5,319 bases of DNA, taken from positions 1 through 5,319 of the forward strand of contig JASHSA010000177.1 of assembly GCA_030037035.1 (NCBI GenBank). Direction: 5' to 3'. Position 1 is the first letter of the stretch, and every line of letters begins with the position of its first letter. Below are positions 1 to 5,319 of the stretch, piece by piece. Below the pieces are notes generated by a model. The model ran no database searches, had not been told where the DNA came from, and saw only the letters and a program-made list of their open reading frames with translations. The stretch comes from Thermoplasmata archaeon. GTDB taxonomy: Archaea; Thermoplasmatota; Thermoplasmata; Lutacidiplasmatales; UBA184. A program made the translations under genes and the position numbers.

Positions 1-50
1 CGGACGACCACGACGCGAACGTTGCGGGTCGGACGAACGGGCCGCCGCAC
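1..50 (-). CDS. Possible start of a gene leaving the window (partial, unrecognised)
   Basis: A GTG at 50-48 opens a minus-strand frame that stays open for 16 codons to the window edge, reading MRRPVRPTRNVRVVVV. Thirteen of the 16 codons end in G or C, as expected for a real gene here, and the frame is in line with the minus-strand genes to its right. A GAGGG at 58-54 sits 3 nt before the GTG and could act as a ribosome binding site, although that spacing is short. A TTTTA at 92-88 could be a weak TATA element. The fragment is too short to assign a family. The plus-strand frames across the same bases are also open for part of the stretch, so this is only a tentative call. Confidence 0.25.
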   Translation of the reverse strand, partial: MRRPVRPTRNVRVVVV

Positions 51-51
51 G

Positions 52-66
52 GTCCCTCGCAGGGAC
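52..66. repeat. Small perfect hairpin (6-bp stem, 3-nt loop)
   Basis: GTCCCT at 52-57 and AGGGAC at 61-66 are exact reverse complements around a CGC loop. On the minus strand the 5' arm of the stem overlaps the candidate GAGGG ribosome binding site just before the possible GTG start at 50, so it could mask that site. Such short stems are expected by chance in DNA this GC-rich, so function is uncertain. Confidence 0.3.
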
Positions 67-83
67 GCTCTCCGTGGAGCCGG

Positions 84-96
84 GGGGTAAAACCCC
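84..96. repeat. Small hairpin with A/T loop (GGGGTAAAACCCC)
   Basis: GGGGT at 84-88 can pair with ACCCC at 92-96 around AAA. It lies between the stop codon of the PhoU-like gene (169) and the possible start at 50. The loop supplies the only short A/T run nearby, which on the minus strand reads TTTTA and could be either a weak TATA element or part of a weak terminator. No proper T-tract follows. Confidence 0.25.
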
Positions 97-168
97 TTCG
101 GTCGCGGGACGCCGGCCCGCGGAGCGACCGGGCGGCGGGCCGGGGCGTATAACCGACCGAGCGGGGGC

Positions 169-1143
169 TCAGGGGAGCGGGAGCGGGATCGCCCCGGGCC
201 GTGCGGGGTCGGTGCCGCTCCGCTGCGACCGGTCGAAGAACGCCTGGGCGATGTCCTGGCTGTAGGCGATCGTGCGGCCGATCGCCTCGAGGGCCCGGGC
301 GACCGCCGCGGCGCTCGCCGGCGACATCGACCCGTCGCCGACCGCGGGCAGCAGGCGGTCCGAGAGCGTGCGGCCCCCGGCGACCAGCGCCTCCCCGACG
401 TCGAGGAGCTCGTTCGTCCGCGAGCCGTCCGGGCTCTGGAGGACCGCCTCGAGGTGGGCCATCGCCTGCAGGTGGTACTGACGGACCTCGCGGACGAGGC
501 ACCCGCCCGAGCCGAGCTCGGCGACGCGGGGACCGAGCTCCCCGAGGGTCACCGCGTGGTCGGCGATCCTCTCGAGGCTGCGCGCGATCGTCCAGCTTGC
601 CGCCGCCGACCGGACGTCCCCGCCCGGGCCGTCGCGGGCGAGGCACCGCTCGAGGTACCACGCCTCGCGGTCGACGTCGTCGTCGCGCCGCGACCAGTAG
701 CCGTCGTCGCCGAGCGGCAGCCCGGACCAGCTCTCGACCGCCTCGCGGTGGAACTCGACGACCCGTTCGCCGAGACGGGCGAGCTGCCCGTCCAGGTCGA
801 CGGCGGTGGGAGGCTCGAGGTCGTAGAGCTCGAGGAGCCGCCCCGTGTCGTGCACGGGCTGGAGACGGCGGGTGCGTCGGCAGAACTCGCGGACGACGTT
901 GCGGCTCTCGGGCGACAGGGCGGGGCGCTCCTCGACCTCGAGGGCGGTCGCTCCGCCCAGGTAGGCGGAGAGCAGGCGGCGAAACAGGTGCTCGGGAGGC
1001 TCGTGACGGTCGACCGTGATCCGAAGCTCCGGCGCGGGGCCGGCGCGGACGGTCGTTCTCGGGGTGTTCGGCGCGATTGACACGGGAGCGGGGGCGCCCG
1101 CGCGGACGTGGGCCGTCGGTCGGCCCGGGGTTCTCTTCGACAT
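169..1143 (-). CDS. phoU: PhoU-domain phosphate-signalling regulator, archaeal type, lacking a visible AbrB domain
   Basis: The 324-residue protein carries two PhoU-type helical-bundle repeats. Residues 154-168 (DDDVDREAWYLERCL) match the conserved helix with an acidic EVD-like core. Residues 186-202 (IARSLERIADHAVTLGE) are the hallmark PhoU motif, and residues 288-305 (AIGRTIAYSQDIAQAFFD) resemble the second-repeat version. Residues about 40-110 resemble the linker region of archaeal phosphate uptake regulators (a YLGG segment, then LSPESRNVVREF). PhoU proteins are cytoplasmic and tie phosphate-transporter activity to phosphate-responsive gene control. The archaeal form usually starts with a SpoVT/AbrB DNA-binding domain. 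Here the first ~38 residues are a Pro/Ala/Arg-rich stretch with no such fold visible. The ATG at 1143 is favoured because an in-frame TGA at 1179-1177 closes the upstream frame and a TATA box sits about 28 nt away. No Pst transporter genes are in the window, so the phosphate role rests on the domain alone. Confidence 0.85.
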   Translation of the reverse strand: MSKRTPGRPTAHVRAGAPAPVSIAPNTPRTTVRAGPAPELRITVDRHEPPEHLFRRLLSAYLGGATALEVEERPALSPESRNVVREFCRRTRRLQPVHDTGRLLELYDLEPPTAVDLDGQLARLGERVVEFHREAVESWSGLPLGDDGYWSRRDDDVDREAWYLERCLARDGPGGDVRSAAASWTIARSLERIADHAVTLGELGPRVAELGSGGCLVREVRQYHLQAMAHLEAVLQSPDGSRTNELLDVGEALVAGGRTLSDRLLPAVGDGSMSPASAAAVARALEAIGRTIAYSQDIAQAFFDRSQRSGTDPARPGAIPLPLP

Positions 1144-1166
1144 ACGCGATCCCCAGGGCGCCGTCG

Positions 1167-1175
1167 AAATATATA
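1167..1175 (-). promoter_or_regulatory. TATA box of the PhoU-like gene, implying a leaderless transcript
   Basis: The minus strand reads TATATATTT from 1175 to 1167 inside a short AT-rich island in otherwise very GC-rich DNA. Its centre is about 28 nt upstream of the A of the ATG at 1143. Archaeal TATA boxes are centred about 26-27 nt before the transcription start, so transcription would begin at or 1-2 nt before the start codon. That fits the lack of a good Shine-Dalgarno sequence (only a weak GGGGAT). The same bases on the plus strand read CGAAATATATA, which resembles a BRE plus TATA, but no plausible plus-strand gene lies downstream. Confidence 0.65.
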
Positions 1176-1188
1176 GTCAATCGTTTTA

Positions 1189-1198
1189 GAATATATTC
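1189..1198. promoter_or_regulatory. 10-bp palindrome GAATATATTC upstream of the PhoU-like promoter (operator or second TATA box)
   Basis: GAATATATTC is a perfect palindrome centred about 22 bp upstream of the TATA-box centre. That is where an activator or autoregulator could bind next to the BRE/TATA region. Alternatively its AATATATT core could be a second TATA box, giving a start near 1167 and a leader of about 24 nt. The remainder of the 156-nt spacer (1144-1299) is GC-rich with no clear terminator for the ABC genes. Confidence 0.4.
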
Positions 1199-1299
1199 CT
1201 CACAATAGCTCGTGCTCGGCGCCCCTCCGCTCGGTGCGTCGGGCCGCCCTCTCGGTCGCTCGAGGGACGTCGACTCGGCGTCGGGTCGGAACCGGCCCG

Positions 1300-2211
1300 T
1301 CAGGCGAAGAGCTCCTCGAGCGGGTTTCCCATCTCCCGGACCTCCCGGAGGCGGACCCCCTTCGCCAACAGCTCCTGGAGGAGCCGCGGGACCTCCTCCG
1401 GTCCCGAGAGCTCCTGGAGGTAGTACTCCCCCCTCTTCTCCAAGGCCGGGAGCGCGCTCCCCCCCGGCGAGACGCGGAGGCCGACGACGTACCGGCTCGG
1501 CCTCAGGTCGCGGATGCGGTCGAAGAGGAAGAGCCGGCCGTCCTTGAGCGCGAGGACGTACTCGCCGATCTCCCGCGCCTCGAAGAGATTGTGCGAAGAG
1601 TAGAGCACGACCTTCTTGCGGCTCAGGCCCAGGACGAGGTCCCGGATCTCCGCGGCGACCTTGGGGTCGAGGTTGCTCGTCGGTTCGTCCAGGAGGTAGA
1701 TGTCCCGCTCCTGAAGGAAGATCCGCGCGATGGAGACGCGCTTCTTCTGACCCTGGCTCAGTTCGGCGAAGTAGCGGTGGCGCAGCCCGTCGATCTCCAA
1801 GAGCCGGAGGACGCGCTCGACGTCGTCGCGACCCGCGTGCTGGACGGAGGCGTAGAACCGCAGCGCCTCGTCGACCCGGAGCCCGTCCGGGATGCCGTCG
1901 ATGTGGGAGAGGAAGTGGAGCCGGTCCCGCGTCGACGGCTCGTCGATCGAGCGCCCCGCGATCTCCACCGTTCCGGCGTAGGGCACGAGGATCCCGGCCA
2001 GGGTCCGGAAGAGCGTCGTCTTGCCGGCCCCGTTCTGCCCCAGCACGACGTAGATCGCCGGTTCGGTCACCGAGAACGAGACGCCCTCGAGCACACGCTT
2101 TCCCAGATAGCCGGAGGCGAGGTCGCGGACGACGATCCCGGGGACCGCCGCCTCCGCACCCGCGGGCGCGGGCCGAGGATCGAGGGGACTCGCCGGAGCG
2201 CCTGGGACCAT
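1300..2211 (-). CDS. ABC transporter ATP-binding protein (ABC-2 / NatA-CcmA-like)
   Basis: This 303-residue protein has a complete nucleotide-binding domain: Walker A GQNGAGKTT at 58-66, ABC signature LSQGQKKRV at 151-159, Walker B IYLLDEP at 171-177, D-loop SNLD at 179-182 and the switch histidine H207 in YSSHN. The domain begins near residue 25 (GIVVRDL). It is preceded by a Pro/Ala-rich tail and followed by an ~80-residue C-terminal extension typical of the ABC-2 exporter ATPases. Where most relatives have the Q-loop glutamine, the aligned position reads LSH (H103), as I recall also in CcmA-type ATPases. It would power the permease encoded 13 nt upstream. The start at 2211 is supported by a strong GGAGG six nt before the ATG. 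The substrate cannot be inferred; drug, lipid or peptide export and membrane-protein assembly are all possible. Confidence 0.93.
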   Translation of the reverse strand: MVPGAPASPLDPRPAPAGAEAAVPGIVVRDLASGYLGKRVLEGVSFSVTEPAIYVVLGQNGAGKTTLFRTLAGILVPYAGTVEIAGRSIDEPSTRDRLHFLSHIDGIPDGLRVDEALRFYASVQHAGRDDVERVLRLLEIDGLRHRYFAELSQGQKKRVSIARIFLQERDIYLLDEPTSNLDPKVAAEIRDLVLGLSRKKVVLYSSHNLFEAREIGEYVLALKDGRLFLFDRIRDLRPSRYVVGLRVSPGGSALPALEKRGEYYLQELSGPEEVPRLLQELLAKGVRLREVREMGNPLEELFA

Positions 2212-2217
2212 CGGAGC

Positions 2218-2222
2218 CCTCC
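2218..2222 (-). promoter_or_regulatory. Strong Shine-Dalgarno sequence fixing the ATPase start
   Basis: The minus strand reads GGAGG from 2222 to 2218, followed by a 6-nt spacer (GCTCCG) and the ATG at 2211. The sequence begins directly after the permease TAG (2227-2225). This supports translation of the ATPase from the same messenger as the permease and supports the long N-terminal tail over an internal start. Confidence 0.75.
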
Positions 2223-2224
2223 CC

Positions 2225-2944
2225 CTACATCGGCGAAAGGAGCCGCTCTCGGCTGAGCAGTCGGCCCGAGGCGGCGGCCAGCACGAGGACGACCGCGAGG
2301 ATCGTCGCCGCGGCGCCGACGGTGATCACGTAGTAGTCCGACCTCGGGGCCGTCTCGGCGGCGACCAGGACGAGGATCGTCGGTCCGATCCCGAGCGTGG
2401 GGGCGAGGCCTGCGGGGCCCCCGAGGCCGGCGCGCGGGGAGCTCACGGCGGTCCAGATCATGCTGACCATCGCGGCGAACAGCGCGGACGCCACGGTCAT
2501 CGGGACGGAGTACAGCACGAGCGCCGTCACGAGGTTCACGTCGAGATGCCCGCCGCCGGCCACGAACCCACCGATCCCCACCGCCACGGCCGTCGCCAGG
2601 ACGATCGACGCGAGCACCGCCGAGGCGAGGAGCGCGTTCGCGAACAGCCGTCGGGGGCGGACCCCGTAGGCGAGGAGGTACTCGAAGACCCCTTTCGCGC
2701 GGTCGTTCCCGAAGAGCACGAGCCCCCCGGTCGAACCCAGGATGGCGAACAACGGGAGTTCGAGGGGGAACGTCGCCTCGAAGGCGCGGGCTTGGCGTAG
2801 GAGGAGGGCCGTGAGCACGACGGAGAGGAACAGCCCGATCGCCAGGTACCGCACCCCGACGACGATCGAGCGGCGGATCGTGATCGCCGCCAGCGACGAC
2901 GGCCTCGGAGGAGCCTCCATCGTCCTCCCGACCTCGGGGGACAT
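2225..2944 (-). CDS. ABC-2-type transporter permease, six transmembrane helices
   Basis: The 239-residue protein has about six hydrophobic helices, near residues 27-49, 61-78, 103-128, 136-165, 178-196 and 204-226. That is the fold of ABC-2-type permeases. After helix 2 comes FGNDRAKGVFEYLLAYGVRPRRL (in part, residues 78-100), the cytoplasmic coupling segment typical of this family (compare the N-[DE]-x-x-K-G-x-x-E-Y-L-L pattern). The C-terminus SRERLLSPM also looks family-like. It should form the membrane channel with the ATPase encoded 13 nt downstream, probably as a dimer with two ATPase copies. The start is ambiguous. ATG 2944 has no ribosome binding site, whereas the in-frame ATG at 2920 (Met9) is preceded by GGGAGG and GAGGT, although the spacing is not ideal. 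The frame is closed by a stop near 3026 with no other start. No TATA box is visible in the GC-rich 148-nt spacer upstream. Confidence 0.88.
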   Translation of the reverse strand: MSPEVGRTMEAPPRPSSLAAITIRRSIVVGVRYLAIGLFLSVVLTALLLRQARAFEATFPLELPLFAILGSTGGLVLFGNDRAKGVFEYLLAYGVRPRRLFANALLASAVLASIVLATAVAVGIGGFVAGGGHLDVNLVTALVLYSVPMTVASALFAAMVSMIWTAVSSPRAGLGGPAGLAPTLGIGPTILVLVAAETAPRSDYYVITVGAAATILAVVLVLAAASGRLLSRERLLSPM

Positions 2945-3071
2945 AAGGCAGGTTCGGGGAGGACGATCCGCCGGTCGGCCCCGGTCGACCTCGGCAGGAG
3001 GGATCCCGGCCGACGGAACGCACCGTCAGCGCACGTCGCGGGGAAGAGTCGGAGAGGGGATCGCGGGGGCC

Positions 3072-3084
3072 CGGGAGGCTCCCG
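3072..3084. repeat. Inverted repeat just past the tRNA 3' end
   Basis: CGGGAG at 3072-3077 and CTCCCG at 3079-3084 are exact reverse complements around one base. A realistic hairpin would pair CGGG with CCCG around AGGCT. It begins 8 nt past the 3' end of the tRNA on the minus strand and is followed by a C-rich, pyrimidine-biased stretch (around 3040-3065) with no T-run. It might aid 3' trailer processing or transcription termination, but it may equally be a chance product of the GC content. Confidence 0.25.
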
Positions 3085-3092
3085 CCCGGAGG

Positions 3093-3165
3093 TGGGCCGG
3101 GGCGGAATCGAACCGCCGACCTCCGCGTTGTAAGCGCGGCATCTTCGCCACTCGACTACCGGCCC
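3093..3165 (-). tRNA. tRNA-Val, anticodon UAC
   Basis: The 73-nt minus-strand gene folds as a complete cloverleaf without an intron. The acceptor stem GGGCCGG/CCGGCCC is seven perfect GC pairs. The anticodon stem CCGCG/CGCGG has five perfect pairs around the loop CTTACAA, giving anticodon TAC at 3132-3130 (reads GUA valine codons). The T arm is GGCGG, TTCGATT, CCGCC. The D stem is weak: G10-U25, U11-A24, C12-G23 and a G13/A22 mismatch. The discriminator is A73. The next genomic bases read CCT, so a full CCA is not encoded and the terminal A, or all of CCA, must be added. G15 (position 3151) and C48 are present, the archaeosine site and its Levitt partner. The first ten bases overlap the end of arcS, and no TATA box is visible just upstream, so it is probably processed from the arcS messenger. 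Confidence 0.96.
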
Positions 3166-5009
3166 GCGGCGGGAGGGGGAGGCGCCGTCTTGGCGGTGTC
3201 GGCCGCTCCGTGGAGCCGGTGGCGGACGCGGACGGCGAGCCCGCGTCGCACCTCCCCGAGCAGCGGCCCGGGAAGTACCGCCTCGCCGACGGCGGCGAGG
3301 CGGCCGTCGCGGAACAGGCCCACGGAATCGCCGGTGCGGACCGACGGGTCCCCGCGGACGACCCCCGGCGCGAACAGGTCCCCCTCGAGCGAGAGCTCGG
3401 GCTCGACCTCGACGCGGGCGAGGGCGTCCCCGAGGCGGAGCGCGCCGGCCGGCGTCAGGTGGAACAGTCCGCGCTCCTCCCGGACCGAGGCGAGGTCCTG
3501 ATGGCCGTCGGTGAGCCGCTGGAACCACGGCCGCCCGGCGAGCCGCAGCGGGCGGGCGAACAGACGCTCGGCCGCCGTCCGGCCGAACTGCACGCTGGCG
3601 AGCTCGCGCAGCTCCTCCGTGACGACCGCGAGCGGCCCTCCGGCCGCCGGGGTCTCCGCCTCCAGGGCGCTCCCGAGGGCCTCGCGGAGCCGGGCGAGGG
3701 CCGGCGGCGACGCCGGGCGGACGTCGACGCAGGTCGGGCTCACCTCCGCTCCGCCCTCGCCGGCGGCGGCGTGGACGAAGTCGTACTCCTCCGGGTCGAG
3801 GTGGACGAGGACATGCCGGTAGCTGCCGCCGCGCAGCAGGTGGCGGAGTCCCCGGAGGACCAGCTCGCGCTCCTCCGCGCTCCAGTCGCCGGTCACCGGG
3901 ATGTCGTAGTTCCGGGCCGGCGGAAGGTCCTCGAGCTCCCGAGGCACGACCCCGATCGGCGAGCTGACCGAGACGACGTGGACCCGCTCGGCGCAGCGGA
4001 GGCCCTCGACGGCGCCGGCGAACCGACGATGGGTCGGCGAGCGCCGGTACGGCTTGGTGCGCGAGCACGGCACGAGGAGCAGCACCGTCTTGGACGCCGG
4101 CGGACGGTAGCGCTCGAGCAGTCGCTCTCGGAACCGCCGCATCTCGGGCCTTCGCAGCGCCTCGCCGTGGACGTACGCCCGAGCACGCCCGTCCGCGACC
4201 GGCGTTCGCGCCTCGAGCATCTCGGCGAGGTCGCGGTCGGCGTAGCGGAGCATCTCCGCGGAGGCCGGTTCGGCCGCGAGACGCGCCTCGACCAGCTCCC
4301 GGAGCGCGCCGCGTCCCGCGGCGGCGACCGCCTCGAGCCACGCCCTTCGGTAGGCGAAGCGGGCGTGCCCGACGGCCGAGGCGTCCGGCGTCGAGGCGCA
4401 CGACGGGCAGTCGCAGCCCCTCTCCTCCGCCCGCAAGGACCAGGGCCGGGGCCCGAGGCTCGGGTCGAGGAACTCGCCTCCCGCCGCCCGGAGCTCTCCT
4501 TCGGTCGTGTCGAGGAGGTCGAAACCGAGGTAGACGAGGAGCGCGAGCCGATGGGGGAGGGCGAGTCGGGGCGCCCACAAGAGCGGCTCGGCGCCGACCT
4601 CTCCCCGGATCGCCCGGAGCGCCGTGACGAGGGCCTCCCCGTCGTTCCAGAGCGCCCGGGCGTTGCCGAGGATCAGCAGCTCCGGTCGGAGCGCCCGGAG
4701 CTCCCGGAGCGCCCCCGCGTCGAACGGGGGATGCAGCAGGGCCGCGCGAGGCTCGATCGGTACGACGCCGCTCCCGGCAGGGGCGATCTCGGGCGCGAGG
4801 ATCGGGACGTCGAGGACGATCCGCGCACCGGAGCGGCCGAGGACGACCCGCCGGACGCCGGAGGGGGCCTCCTCGCTCGCGACGTACGGCCCGTCCTCCC
4901 CCTCGCCCGGTCCGAGCGCCGTCAGCATCGTCGGGAGCTCGACCGCCAGCGGACCGATCGATCCCCGGCCCAGGACGGCGAGGCCCACGAGCCGCTCGAC
5001 GGTCCTCAT
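3156..5009 (-). CDS. arcS: Archaeosine synthase (tRNA 7-cyano-7-deazaguanine15 amidino/lysine transferase), TgtA2 type
   Basis: The enzyme acts in the last steps of archaeosine synthesis at tRNA position 15. It attaches lysine to the nitrile of preQ0 in tRNA, and a radical SAM partner (RaSEA), where present, then releases archaeosine. The 617 residues follow the family order. A degenerate TGT-like domain spans about 1-290, with GFDLLD at 162-167 aligned to the TGT nucleophile loop and a zinc-type cluster C199-x-C201-x2-C204 plus likely H215. The ArcS core spans about 305-430, with the diagnostic VPCSRTKPY at 313-321, SPTH at 324-327, SSPIGVVPRELEDL at 349-362 and NYDIPVTGDW at 367-376. A TgtA C2-like domain spans about 460-530 (ASVQFG at 471-476), and an RNA-binding PUA domain about 532-600. 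A short Pro/Ala-rich tail follows. The base-recognition motif of true TGTs (DSGSFQ-like) is not visible, as expected for ArcS. The ATG at 5009 has only a weak GGGGCGGG before it and lies 25 nt after the upstream stop. The TAG stop (3158-3156) is made of tRNA nucleotides 8-10. Confidence 0.94.
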   Translation of the reverse strand: MRTVERLVGLAVLGRGSIGPLAVELPTMLTALGPGEGEDGPYVASEEAPSGVRRVVLGRSGARIVLDVPILAPEIAPAGSGVVPIEPRAALLHPPFDAGALRELRALRPELLILGNARALWNDGEALVTALRAIRGEVGAEPLLWAPRLALPHRLALLVYLGFDLLDTTEGELRAAGGEFLDPSLGPRPWSLRAEERGCDCPSCASTPDASAVGHARFAYRRAWLEAVAAAGRGALRELVEARLAAEPASAEMLRYADRDLAEMLEARTPVADGRARAYVHGEALRRPEMRRFRERLLERYRPPASKTVLLLVPCSRTKPYRRSPTHRRFAGAVEGLRCAERVHVVSVSSPIGVVPRELEDLPPARNYDIPVTGDWSAEERELVLRGLRHLLRGGSYRHVLVHLDPEEYDFVHAAAGEGGAEVSPTCVDVRPASPPALARLREALGSALEAETPAAGGPLAVVTEELRELASVQFGRTAAERLFARPLRLAGRPWFQRLTDGHQDLASVREERGLFHLTPAGALRLGDALARVEVEPELSLEGDLFAPGVVRGDPSVRTGDSVGLFRDGRLAAVGEAVLPGPLLGEVRRGLAVRVRHRLHGAADTAKTAPPPPAAGR

Positions 5010-5034
5010 CCCGCCCCAGGGCGCGTCGGGGAGC

Positions 5035-5319
5035 TCAGGCCCTCGCCTCGGGCCGCGCGGCGGCCCGACGGGCCCGTGCGCCGGCGGCCGCCTCCGGGAA
5101 CAGACGGGTCCACGAGGCGACGAGCGCCTCCCGGCGCTCGGCGGCGGCGTCGCCCCGGCCCCGGCGGCCGAACATGGGATCCCGTGCGTCGCGCACCGCG
5201 CGGAGGAAGGCGGCCGGGTCCTCGCTGGCCCGTTCGAAGCCGTAGAGGGCGAGCTCCCGCAGGAAGCTCGAGCGGCCCCGCCAGCCGATCCTGCGCCGGA
5301 CCGCGGGGTTCAGATGGCG
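5035..5319 (-). CDS. C-terminal part of an unrecognised protein upstream of arcS
   Basis: The minus-strand frame ending at TGA 5037-5035 is open to the window edge, giving 94 codons, so the start lies outside. The visible part begins RHLNPAVRRRIGWRGRSSFL, continues with a helical-looking segment (RELALYGFERASEDPAAFL), then a basic stretch around DPMFGRRGRGD, a helix ending SWTRLFPEA and a low-complexity Ala/Arg tail. Codons end overwhelmingly in G or C, which supports real coding. No transmembrane segment or metal-binding cysteines are visible. I do not recognise the family. The 25-nt gap to arcS and shared strand suggest one operon, so a link to tRNA modification or RNA is possible, and the basic character would suit nucleic-acid binding, but both are inferences. 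Confidence 0.7.
   Translation of the reverse strand, partial: RHLNPAVRRRIGWRGRSSFLRELALYGFERASEDPAAFLRAVRDARDPMFGRRGRGDAAAERREALVASWTRLFPEAAAGARARRAAARPEARA

Noticed and set aside
74..265. Plus-strand frame of 63 codons near the left edge
   Set aside because: It overlaps the 3' end of the PhoU-like gene on the opposite strand and encodes Gly/Arg/Pro-rich sequence without a ribosome binding site or TATA box.
201..1080. Plus-strand open frames of 272 and 208 codons opposite the PhoU-like gene
   Set aside because: They mirror the PhoU-like gene, are compositionally biased and show no domain. The PhoU motifs and promoter support the minus strand.
1234..2256. Long plus-strand open frame (340 codons) over the ABC ATPase
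   Set aside because: It lies antisense to a protein with every ABC ATPase motif. Its product is low-complexity Arg/Asp/Val/Pro sequence with no recognisable domain, the usual result of GC-rich codons read on the other strand.
2067..3023. Minus-strand frame of 318 codons overlapping the permease and ATPase
   Set aside because: It is a shifted frame of the permease, extremely Arg/Pro/Gly-rich, without the hydrophobic helices that the true frame has.
3093..3165. Possible intron or pseudogene status for the tRNA because of the G13/A22 mismatch
   Set aside because: The acceptor, anticodon and T stems are perfect, the invariant bases (U8, A14, G18, G19, U33, TTCGA loop) are present, and the length is normal at 73 nt, so it looks functional.
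2536..4578. Long minus-strand open frame (680 codons) running through arcS, the tRNA and the permease
   Set aside because: It is out of frame with both arcS and the permease, reads straight through the tRNA gene, and encodes Arg/Pro/Gly-rich low-complexity sequence.
1..5319. CRISPR array, insertion sequence, integrase site or defence island
   Set aside because: No regularly spaced direct repeats, no transposase or nuclease motifs and no attachment-site duplication of the tRNA 3' end are visible in the window.

Overview
The window is very GC-rich (by eye around 70%) and reads as archaeal. The clearest marker is an archaeosine synthase (ArcS), a tRNA-modification enzyme of Euryarchaeota and related lineages. 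Supporting signs are an archaeal-type PhoU-like regulator whose start codon lies one TATA-box spacing downstream of an AT-rich box (a leaderless-transcript layout), and a tRNA gene with no complete encoded CCA. The proteins are rich in Arg, Ala and Gly but not strongly acidic, which argues against a haloarchaeon. A GC-rich Thermoplasmatota-like euryarchaeon is my best guess, but it is an inference.

All supported genes lie on the minus strand, so transcription runs from high to low coordinates. From the right edge: (1) the C-terminal 94 codons of an unrecognised gene (5035-5319); (2) arcS (3156-5009), 25 nt downstream and probably in the same operon; (3) tRNA-Val with anticodon UAC (3093-3165), whose first ten nucleotides overlap the end of arcS, including its stop codon; (4) a 148-nt GC-rich spacer; (5) a six-helix ABC-2-type permease (2225-2944) followed after 13 nt by its ATPase (1300-2211), together a simple two-gene ABC transporter; (6) a 156-nt spacer with a sharp AT-rich island holding a TATA box and a 10-bp palindrome; (7) a PhoU-domain regulator (169-1143) that appears to lack the N-terminal AbrB DNA-binding domain usual in archaeal relatives; (8) a 168-nt left flank with two small hairpins and perhaps the start of another minus-strand gene at position 50.

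Functionally there are three separate units: tRNA modification (arcS with a tRNA that has the G15 target and C48 partner of archaeosine), an ABC-2 exporter or membrane-remodelling pair of unknown substrate, and a phosphate-signalling regulator with its own promoter. The most unusual item is the arcS/tRNA-Val overlap. RNase P processing of the tRNA from a joint transcript would remove the arcS stop codon. I see no CRISPR array, transposon, integrase or defence system, and nothing that amounts to a new multi-gene system.
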